Positions 1 to 11,915 of a stretch of 64,000 bases of DNA are shown here, piece after piece (positions within the stretch are counted from its first letter, which is position 1; each line of letters starts with the position of its first letter). The DNA is from Sindora glabra (taxonomy: Eukaryota > Streptophyta > Magnoliopsida > Fabales > Fabaceae). Below the pieces are notes generated by a model. The model was given only the letters and a program-made list of their open reading frames with translations, was not told the origin of the DNA and searched no databases. The position numbers and the translations under genes are program-made. The DNA is taken from contig CM035236.1 in assembly GCA_020226215.1 (NCBI GenBank), positions 1,617,001 through 1,681,000 on the forward strand. The letters run 5' to 3'.

Positions 1-3000
1 TTGCTCTTGTTTCTCTTGAAACCTTGCGGGTGGAGAGAATGTTTCCTGGACATATTAACTATCCTTCAAAAGTTGTTTGGGATGGGGCTAGGGGTTATGT
101 GGCTTGTCTCTGCCAAGCACATTCTGGAACATCTGATTTTACTGATGTATTATATATTTGGGATGTAAAGACAGGTTCCCGTGAGCGGATCCTACGTGGG
201 ACAGCTGCACATTCCATGTTTGATCATTTTTGTAAAAGCATCAGCATGAATTCCATATCTGGCACATTGGTGAATGGAAATACATCAGTATCTTCATTAC
301 TTCTTCCGGTAGTTGAAGATGGAAGGTTCTCTAAATCGCCCTCTAGTCTGTCAGAGCACTTGGTCATGTCAAGGTCTATGCCAAGTATTTCAAATGTCAC
401 TCAGCTGAATGCTCCCCAAACACATGCAGGTAAAGGAAATTCAGCAAAAGCAAATTCAACTGCTCCTTCCACCCTCTGGAGTAACAAGCTTCCCATCAAG
501 TGTTCATGCCCATTCCCTGGTATTGTGGCTCTGAGTTTTGATCTTGCATCGTTGCTGTTCTTTTATCAGAAGCAAGAGGCCATGGCAAATGGTGGTTGGA
601 AGCCAGTGAATTTTAATTTGAAGCAGCAGGGAATTCAAAAGCAAAATCCAAGCATGTTGTGTGAAATCCAAACCGAAACTGTGGAGGGACGTGATTGGAT
701 TAGGCAATTTGAAGACTACTTGCTTCGGTTTAGCTTGTCATTTTTACATTTGTGGGGTGTCAACAGTGAACTTGATGATTTGTTGATAAGTGACATGAAG
801 CTGAGGAGACCAGAAAATTTTATAGTTGCTTCAGGTATGCAGGGGGACAAAGGGTCTTTGACATTGACGTTTCCTAATCTGAGTGCTAATCTTGAGGTAA
901 TTTAGATCTGTTGAATTGTGTATTAGGACCTATTTTCTTATGTATCTCCATTCAATAGTTCCTGAGACATTAAAAACCATGTTTCAGCTCTGGAAATCAT
1001 CATCTGAATTCTGTGCAATGAGGTCACTGACGATGGTATCCCTTGCCCAACATTTGATTAGTTTGTCTCACTCTGGTTCAGTAGCCAGCAGGTACATTAG
1101 CAATTACACCCAAAAAAAAAGAAAAAAGATGGCTGCAGGAATCAGTTTATGTTTATACTTCAACTATAATGTTCTCTCTTTGTCTCCATTTTGCCTTTTA
1201 TTTTCAAATTCACTTTAGACTTGTTTTGCTGGGGTATAGTGTTATCAAGTGATTCTGAATTTTATCCTTTTTCTTTCGTTCCTTAATTTTGAATGCTTTT
1301 TACCTTAATTGTTCCAAAATGCAACCAATTAAATACTGATGATTGATGGTATCAACTGCAGTGCCCTAGCAGCATTCTATACTCGGAATTTCATGGAAGA
1401 ATTTCCAGATATGAAGCCACCATCATTACAGGTCTTAGTCTGTAAAAATTGGTTTTTCCCTTTCTAATTTTAAATCTAGACGTCGCTCATGTCCCTATGT
1501 TATCTGTCAGTTTGTTAACAAGATGTATGAACTGGATATGCATTATATATTTGCTGTTGTATGCATCAGATGTGATAAGTCTGGTTCATAATCTTTGCTG
1601 CAGCCTATGATTTGCTCATGTATTTACTTTTAGGGTAAATTACACAAAACCCCTTCCAACTATCTGTGATGTGCCCATAACCCTCTGAAAATGTGTAGAT
1701 AGCCCCTTATACTTCATAAACTGTGTACTTAACTCCTTTTGTTATCATTTTGTTCACTAAATAAAATAAGTCATTTCCCTATCACATAACTAATTAACAC
1801 TACAAAATGCATCTTTATCCTTGAAATCCACGATTTATGAACTTTTGAACAATAATACAATGCATTTTCATTCCCAAAATGCACCATTCATGGATGTTGG
1901 AGCTTCAAGCCTAGCATTTGAAGATGTCTACCAGCACCAATTTCTCCATTGCAATCAAATTCTTAAACGATGAATATATATTTGAGTGTTAATTAATCAT
2001 GTAATAAGCACATGGGTAATTTTGTTAATTTTAGTGAAACAAGAGTTAATATAAGGGGTCACATGCGCAATTTATGAAGTTGAGGTACATCATTAACAAA
2101 TCTTTATAGTTTGGGGGTTATGTGCACATTGCGAATAGTTGAAATTTATTGTACCCCAAAATGATTTTACCAGAATCAACAACGTTGAGTATCTAGTTTT
2201 ATTACATTATGGGTGAATGACTTGGTTAAGTAGTCATTAAATGATATGACAATTAAGATTTCTATCATTCTCGTTTTACAGCTCTTGGTGGCTTTTTGGC
2301 AAGATGAAAGTGAGCATGTACGTATGGCAGCACGCACCTTATTTCATTGTGCTGCCTCTCGAGCAATTCCATTACCTTTACGCAACTCAAAATCCACCGA
2401 CCCTGCTAATATGAACTTTCTAAATGGAAGCAGAGGCAAAGGGCTGGGGGACACAAGAGCAGAAAGCAGATCTACTGAGGAACGAAAACAAGGAATCTTC
2501 CAAGTCGAGGAATCCAATATACTGTTATGGCTAGAATCATTTGAAATGCAGGATTGGATTTCTTGTGTTGGTGGAACGAGTCAAGATGCAATGTCATCTC
2601 ACATTATTGTTGCTGCTGCACTAGCATTTTGGTATCCTAGTATAGTGAAGCCAAGTCTTGCCATGTTGGTTGTTCATCCACTGATGAAATTGGCCATGGC
2701 CATGAATGAGAAGTACAGCTCCACTGCTGCTGAGCTTCTTGCAGAGGGCATGGAGAGTACATGGAGAGAATACATTGTGTCTGAGATACCTTGTCTCATT
2801 GGGGATATTTTTTTCCAAATAGAGTTGAGTGGTACATCGGGTAATTCTATGGCAGAAATTCCAGCTGTATCAGTTGCAATTCGGAAAACCTTGGTTGAAA
2901 TTCTTCTTCCAAGCTTAGCTGTAGCAGATATACCAAGTTTTTTGACCATGATAGAAAGCCAAATTTGGTCTACTGCATCTGATTCACCTGTTCATTTGGT

Positions 3001-6000
3001 GTCCCTTGTGACTCTCATCAGGGTTATGCGTGGTTCTCCAAGAAACTTGGCTCAGTACCTTGATAAGGTTTGTAACTGCCTCTTACTGGATAAATTCTGC
3101 ATGACTCTGTTCAAGTTTTGATTATAAACTCAGGTTACTTACTATATTAGGTCCATTTGGTTGCAGACTCGGGTTTTTACATTATTCTCATTCATTTCTT
3201 TTTCTATTTTCTTGTTTAACTTGTATCACAATCACAATTTTTAATATGTTTCTGTGCATGGATCAAAGTTGTAGAAATTGTTGAGAAAATTATTAGGGTT
3301 TTAAAGAGAGGTATGGAGAGGCTAGAGAGAGTTGGAAAGAAATATTACACACACTCGCACACGCATGCAGCTTAATTACATTATACTTAACAAACCTTAA
3401 TACTTTATTTATATAGGGCTTTTAAGAAACATAACGACTCTTAATACCTTTAACTTTGGGTGTAAGACAAGTAAAATCATACCATAATCTAAGCTTATAA
3501 TATAATCTAATTACTAAATATTACTTTATTGCATTCTCCCTCAAGTTGAAGCTTACAAATAAATTGCATAAGCAATTTGCAATGGATACATCACACGAGC
3601 AACTACCTTTGAATGCAAACATACACAATGCAAAAATAACGCAAAAACTTCAGTGGAAACTACTCCTAGAAATCTTTAGCCAACTACCTTTGGTTTGTTC
3701 CTCGACCTTCCAATTGTTCTTGTTGATTAGAGAAAAATTTATATTGCCATATCCTCAATCGGGCTAGTTAGTTACTATATATAATATAATATGGAATATA
3801 TATCATAAGATACAAGTGATGTGAGACATAATGCTACTTATCTACTAACACTCTCCGTCAAGTTGGGCTATAGATATCAATTGTGCCTAACTTGTTACAA
3901 ATTTCATCAATCCATTTTCCTGTAAGAACTTTAATAAATAGATCAGCTAATTGTTTCCCAATTCTAATATGTCTAGATTGATAAATCCTTCTACTTCTAT
4001 GTAACAAAATGACAATTAACCTTTGTATGCTTAGTTCGTTTATGAAAAATCGGGTTTGAAGCAATATGAGCAGCAGCTTGATTGTCACACCATAATTGCA
4101 TAATCCCATGAGTTTTGATGCCAAGTTGTTAAAGAAGATAAGCGACCTATATAAGTTTAGACGTAGCATGAGTCATAACTCGGTATTCAGACTTTGTATT
4201 AGAGCAAGCTATAATTGCTTGTTTCTTGCCTTTCTACGACCCAAGATTTTCTCTAACAAATACATAATACCCAGAAGCAGATCTTTGATTTATAGGACAC
4301 CCTGCCCGATTTACATTAGAAAAAACTTCCACTCTTGCTTTTCTACGACACAAGATTTCCTCTAACAAACACATAATACTTAGAAGCAGATCTTCGATTT
4401 ATAAGATACCCTGCCTAGTCTGCATTAGAAAAAGCTTCCATTCTATAATGATCATGATTTTTATATAGAATTCCTTAACTAAGTGCTTTCTTCAAATACT
4501 TTAAAATGTATATGAGACGTCCTTGAGGAGTTCATAAATTGATTAATCACATTTACTGGAAAGGCAATGTCAGGCCTAATTATAGTAAGGTAGTTCAATT
4601 TTCTTACTAGTCTTCTATACCGCTCGGAATCTTCAAGTAACTTCCCATCTTCCAGATTAAGCTTAACATTTGTAATCATAAGAGTTTCACATGATTTAAC
4701 ACTAATCATCCCTATTTCTTTCAAGAGATCAAGCACATATTTTCTTTGACATAAGAAATCTCTTTCCTTCCTGGAGCAATCTTAATGCCTAAGAAATACT
4801 GAAGTGTTCCTAGGTCTTTAGTGAAGAAAAGTTTTTAATTATAAAATGCCCAATTTATCATTCCCTATAATCACAATATCAACATACACAACTAGAAGAA
4901 TACATCCTGAATTAGATTGCTTGTAAAACAAGAGTGATCATGATCATTTTTCTTCATTTCGAATTCTATTACCACTTCACTGAATCTTTCAACTAAATCT
5001 TTCAAACTAAGTTTCGGGAGATTGTTTCAATCCATATAATGATTTCAATTGTGAAATGCCCAATTTGTCACTTTCTATAATTACAATATCATTTACATAC
5101 ATAGTTAGAAGAATACATCTTGAATTAGATTGCCTGTAAAACATAGAGTGATCATGATTACTTTTCTTTATTTCAAATTTTGTCACCACTTCATTGAATT
5201 TTCTAAACCAAGTCAGAGGAAATTGTTTCAATCCATATAATGATTTCTTCAAACGTAGTACCTTCCCAACTCTCGTTGAGAAACAAACTTAGGTGGTTGT
5301 TCTATATACGCTTCTTTATGCAAATCTTCACGTAAAAAAGCATTTTTAACATCCAATTGATGAAGAGACTAGTTATTAATAGTAGCAAGAGATATAAGCA
5401 ATTGAACAGAAGTAATTTTGGTTATGGGAGAAAAAGTCTTTGAATAATTAACACCATACGTCTGAGCATACCTTTTAATTATTAAACGGGCTTTTAAACG
5501 AGTAACAGAACCATTTGGATTTACTTTCATAGTTAATGCTCATTTGCAACCAATAGATTGCTTATCATCAAGTAAAGGCATAAGATCCCATGTTTGATTT
5601 GTTTCAAGGGGTGTCATTTTTTCCTCCATAGCAGCACGCCATTCAGCATGAGGAAGAGTTTCGAAATATGACTTAGAATAATGGTGGTGTCTAAAGAAGC
5701 AATAAATGATCGAGAAGAAGCAAGTAAAGAAGAATAAGACACATAGTTGGAAATGGAATAAGGGTGGTTAGAGTTACTTTTTTATGTACAAGTACGGATA
5801 CCTTTGTGGTGAGCAATAGGTAGATCTAAATCAGAAAATACAGGAGGAGAATTTGATGAGGAAAAAGCTAGAAGGGAAGATGAAGCTAACTAATCGTTTG
5901 GAATGGAGTCTTGATCGGATGTTGGTGGCTTATCTGGTGGAGGAGCTGCTGGTAGTACCTACACTTTATGAGAATAAACATATTTAATGGGAGGTCGAAC

Positions 6001-9000
6001 CCAATTTTGTTGTGGAGGAACTTGTGAATCCTATGAAGAAGAAGGTATAAGGAAGTATTCATTAACATTTTTTAATCTAGCAAGATGGAGGAAGATGGAG
6101 AAGGCCTAAAGAATGGGGTAAATTCAAAAAATATAACTTCAAAAGATACAATTTAATGATTTGAGTTAGGAAAAAAACACTTATACCCCTTTTTAGTACG
6201 AGAATATTTAAGAAAAATATAGACCAAGGATCTAATTTAGAATATCATGAACAAAACATATGTATCCAAAAATACGTGAGGGAATAGGAAATAAGAACTT
6301 AGAGGAAAACAAAGTAGAAAAGGGTACTTGACCATTAAGAACTGAAGAAGGCATGTGATTTATCAAGAAACAAGCTATAAAAACTGCATCTACTCAAAAA
6401 ACTTTAAAAAATTTCATTTGAAATAAAAGGGCACGAGAAACTTCCATTAAATATCAATTCTTCTATTCAGCTACTTCATTTTGTTGTGGAGTAACAACAC
6501 AGGAAACCTGATGAATTACACCATGGTGCGATAAATAAGTTGAAAACTATGCAGAGAAATACTTCTTACCATTATCATTTTAGAAATTATGAATAGTTAT
6601 GTGAAATTGATTTGTAACTGACATGAAAAGTACGAAAAATATTAAATAATTTTGAACGATTTTTCATTAGATAGAGTCAAATCATTCTTGAATAATCATT
6701 AATTAGATTTTGAAATAATTGAGCAAAGTCTCCAAATATCCAAATGTATTAACTCAAATGGAGATGAAACTCGTTTATTAATTCTAGGGACATAAGATTG
6801 ATGATGCTATTTAGCAAATTAATAGGATTCACAATCTAAATGAGATATAGATTCTAAGTTAGGACATAACTTTCGTAAAGATGTCAATGGGGGGTGACCA
6901 AAATGACAATGCAACTGATGTTGAGTGGGGATAGCAACGGCAGCAATCGATTGATTAATTTTGTCATCCAGTATGTATAAACCCCCAAATTCATATCCCT
7001 TACCCAATATCTTTTTCGTCAACAAATTCTGAAACACACAATAATTAGGAAAGAAGAAAATACTATAATTATAAGTACGTATAATTTGACTAATTGAAAG
7101 AAAATTAAACGGGAAGTTTGGGAGATACAAAATATTGGACAGAGAGATATCAGAAGTGACATTAACCATACCACCTCCAATAACAGAAGTAGTAGACCCA
7201 TTAGTTAAAATAATATGAAAAGGATGTAATATATTAAAGGAAGACACGATACCTGTTTGACCTGTCATATGATCACTGTGCTTAAAATCAATAACCCATC
7301 TAGAATTGGAATTGGAAAGAAATGTAATAGGATTACCTGTTTGAACTATTGTGGCAATAGGTGGCAACTGAAAAAAGGCCTTCAATTGCAAATATTCAGC
7401 ATATTTACTATCAGATAGTAGTTTACCACTATTTTCTGATTTTTCTAAACTATTAGGATCCTCAAACTTGCTTGTCAAACCAGAACCAGCATCCATGATG
7501 AATAAATTTATTTAGCTAGCAAATTAAAAAACCAAAAAATTATCCGGAAAATAGAAAACATTGCTTGGAGTCACAAAATTGCAAAACCAATCTTACAGGG
7601 CTGCTCAAAAACCCTCGAAATAGTACCTCACCGGAGATCGCTAGTAGTTGAGCCTTCATGCATCGCCCCGTGCCTCCTATCTCCTTTGTGTGTGGGCTTC
7701 ATGCGCCGCTGTGGACTCGTGCGTGTGACGTCATGTATTTTGGACCACCTCGTCACGATCCATTGTCTGGTGTACCCAAACCTTCTTTTTGGTGATCAGA
7801 GTTGCTCCTATGACATTAAATAGTGCCACTGCTCTCCTTCACTGCTGTACGCTGCTACAACTAGTGCCTCTGAGATATGGGCTTCCACTAATATGTGGCT
7901 TAGAGTGCCGTTGGCCCAATTGTGACCTTAGTCACATGTAAAAGGGTAAAAGAGAAAAGGAGGAGGAGAGAGAGAGAGCGTTGGGGTTTTTTTTTTTGTT
8001 GATTAAGATAGAAGAAGGATACCTAGAAAGCTCTAGGTAACATGTTAATTAGAGAAGAATTTGTATTGCTATATTCTCAATCAAGTTAGGCAGTCATTAT
8101 ATATAATTATATATAATATAATACAAAATACGTATTATAAGATATAAGTGATGTGGGATATAATGTTACTTATCTACTAACAGTTCTCCTTGGTACAAAT
8201 AACAAATTTCCAGAAGTCTTCTGCTAGCTTCTCCTAAGCTTCTCCAGGAAGTTGAGGGAGAAGGTGTTGGAGATTTTGTGGAGTGGGAACTACACTGATA
8301 CTACCACAAACTGTGTTGCTTCCGTGTTCATTGTAGCCAAGTCCAAGACCACCTCGGAACTAACTTGCCCCTCAATCATATTTGAAGGGCATGAACCAAT
8401 CCACTGCTAGGCAGCTAAAACTAGTGGCCCAAACCACTTCAAATTGAGGATAACCTTACCAATTATAATTGTGCAAACAAAAGTCACACCAAACAATAAT
8501 GGCAGAGCCATAATTTTTAACTAGAAGAGGGCTAAATGTATAAATTTTGTAAAACATATAATTTTTCAATTTTTCAGGGGGTCAACCTAAAATTATTATA
8601 CATAAAAATGAAGACATCAGGATTTTTGGGAGGGCAAGGCCCCCACTTGTCCCCCCTTGTTCCCACCCCTACTAAACAGTGCTCCATTTGAAGACACCAA
8701 AATTAATGTTGTCCAAACATGAATAGCACCAAAATGCACTCCAAACACACAGCAACAAAAATTTTGTAAAATATATAATTTTTCAATTTTTGAGGAGGTC
8801 AACTGAAAATTATTATACATAAAAATGAATACATCAAGAATTTTGGGAGAGTGAGGCCCCCACCTGTCCGCCCTTGTCTCTACCCCTGCCAAACAGCACT
8901 TCATCTGAAGACACCAAAATTAATGTTGTCCAAACATGAATAGCACCAAAATGCACTCCAAATACATAGCAACACAAATTTGTGCACAACAAAGTTGCAG

Positions 9001-11880
9001 GGCCCAGGTCTATACTCGACATTTTCCCAGCACTGAAACAGTCGCTGCTGGAAAAGGTACTTCTTTTAGCAGCTTACTCAAACCACCAAAAAATACAAAA
9101 CTGTGCAACCTAAAGCCAAATATTACATGAAACCATGCATGAACCTAGAGCCAAACCAACCAAAACACTTCAATCTTCATGAAAATCTGTCAAAAGCATC
9201 CTATAATGACGAGTCCTAAGGTAGAACATGCATAATCACAGCTTACCCAAAAGGAACAGCATTGAATTGTGCACATAACCATTGAAAATAGCTTTGGACA
9301 ATGTCACAGCTCACCAGAATCAATCCAGACAACATGATAGAACCAGAAATAGCAATAAATCAGCCAAAATGGTCAAACTAGAGCTAACCAAACTTGGACC
9401 AAGCACTAACTCACCTAATTCAGAAGTTACTTGGTGCAACTTGGTTGTAGCTAGCCTCAACTCAATAATGATTTGTTGTGGTAATTCAATTCTAGGCCAA
9501 CAACTCCAGATGTAAAAATCACCCTGGATGTTCACTCTACTACTTTCTACTTCAGCTAAACAAATCATGAATTGTTTTAACCTTCGATTTTTAGTCCCAT
9601 GTCAGTTGCTCACTAGCAATTCCTAACTACTTGCATCACAACTAGCTATAGAAGATGCTGCAATCACTGGAAGCAAGTTGGTGGTGGAATTGGACTCAAG
9701 CTCTCTATCCAAGCTTGACTAGTCCAAGACAGCTGTTTGGAGCACTGTTTTGAAGAGAAAACTGATATATGTTTTGAGGAGAAGGCTTGCAGTCTTGGGG
9801 CATGTCAATATCTGTATTAGTTTTCTCCTCAAAAATTTGAGTCTGATTCCACCACCAATTTGCTTACAATGCTCCAAGTAGTGCTTGGACAGAGAACTGC
9901 TTGGACTAGTCAGGTTGGTCCAGTATGGGTCATACTATTAGAGTAATTTTGCATGTGAACTGATAAAAAATCGGTTGAACTTGCAATTTTTATTTAACTT
10001 AGTTGAACCGTTATATTTATTGAGAATGTAATTAGGGTTTAGGAGGGAGAGCAAGAAAGAGGTTGAGAGGATCAGGGAGAGGACACTAATATTGTGTTGC
10101 TGAGTACATCCTAAGACATAGCGCTAATGCTTTATTTATATAGAGATACTAGGAAACACAAATACATAAAAGTTTGAGCCCATAACATAACCTATATCAT
10201 GACCCAATTACTAAATAATATTTTCTAACAATATTGAACTTTTAGCCTTTAAAAGAAATCCTAATTTATTATTATTATTATTATTATTTTTTGGGTATAT
10301 AGACAGGGCCTAGGCCCAAACAAAAAGAAATTACAAACAAACTACCTTAGAGGTAGAGATGTCTAAAACATTACCAAATGGTAAACTACTCAAACTAGCA
10401 GGAGGATTTGGAAGGATTCTCAACCCAAGGTCATTTTATTTCTATTATATTATTTTGATGAACTATAATATGAACTTATTATTTTACTTATTAAATGTGT
10501 TTTCTTTTTACTATATAAATTTATATTTAAAAAATTTATTTGTAAGCGGTTGAATTGATGACCCATTAGTTGAATCGGTGTTCCAGTGAGCTAGGCCCTT
10601 GTCTGGTTCGACTTTAATATCTATGCTAGAAAACCCCGCTTTTCAATGGACTTTAGAACTAGTGGATAATGTCCTCAAACACCTATGGTACCATGGAACT
10701 AAAGCTTTGCAAAACTTCAAACACCTAAACTACCACCCAACAATGTACTCATTCTTCTTCATTTGATCACACTTTTGACATTGCCACCCATATGTGAGAT
10801 TACAAGATTGTGATTTTTTATTTCTTCCTATGCTTTAAAAGGGCACGCCCAATGCACGAGGGTCCCACCTAGTGAGGTTTGGGGAGCGTAAATGCATGTA
10901 GCTTTAGCCTCATAGCTAGAAAGACTGTTTTCGAGATTTGAACCCATGACCTCTAGGTTACAAGACAACAACCTTATTGTTGTGCTGAGGCTCGCCTTTT
11001 TGCTTTCTGTGCTCTATTGTTATTTATTTTTTATTTTAGTGCTTGCATAATGCAATAAAGAGTAATAATAAAAAATATTATAAACCTAAAAGCACCTACT
11101 TTAGTGGCAATGCTATATATATATATATGGCAAAATCAAATAACTCACAATAACAATAGAAATAATCCTAAATTTTTATGAAAACTGCAACAACAACTCT
11201 AGACTAATTTTTTTTTAATTAAAATCCAAAAATTATTATAATGGTAACATAGCCTTCTTTTCGGTTGCCAAAAGCATGACACCCTATAATATCAAGGCAC
11301 TCTATTACTCTAATACCATGTTGAGAAAATAATTAGGGTTTTAATAGGGGAAGAAGTAAAGAGAGGTTTGAAGGAGTTGAGGAGAAAATTTATACATATA
11401 TTGTCATGTGCTAAGCCTGACCGATCCAATATAATTCCTAGGCTTGACCCATGTAGCTTAAAAGATTGGCCTGAATTGTCTAAATAATTGAATTTGGTGC
11501 ATATATATATGTGTGTGTGTGTGTGTGTGTATGTCATACTTAAGCTTCAAGTCTAATTGATGTGGTGCTTAACAAGCTTCAAGTCAAACTTAAATACTAT
11601 TCTGTCATGCCCTAAGCCTAATTGGCTCAAGATAACTCTTAGGCCCGATCCACGAGCTTAAAAGATTAGTGTAAATTTGTCTAAGTAGTTAAGCTTGTTA
11701 TCTTTTATATCATGCTTAAATCTCAAATCTAACAAAATTTGTCAAGTATGTATATATCTTGGGCAATGAGATTTGGTGGACTTAACGAAAATGGTAGGCC
11801 ATTTAAGTTAGGGCGATTGTTAAGCCCTATGTAGAATTTAGAGAGCATATGGAAAACTAAGGTTATATTATTGTAAACAA

Positions 11881-11915
<35 letters not shown>

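Noticed and set aside
504..707. Minus-strand open frame of 67 codons under the WDR7-like exon
   Set aside because: Shadow of the plus-strand exon; no family likeness.
959..1091. Alternative exon 2 starting after ttcaatag at 958
   Set aside because: It would shift frame relative to exon 1; the acceptor at 985-987 keeps the frame and reads straight into LWKSSSEFC.
11883..11912. (AT)n run read as a separate microsatellite feature
   Set aside because: It is an expansion inside the 3' LTR of Cop-3 and is covered there.
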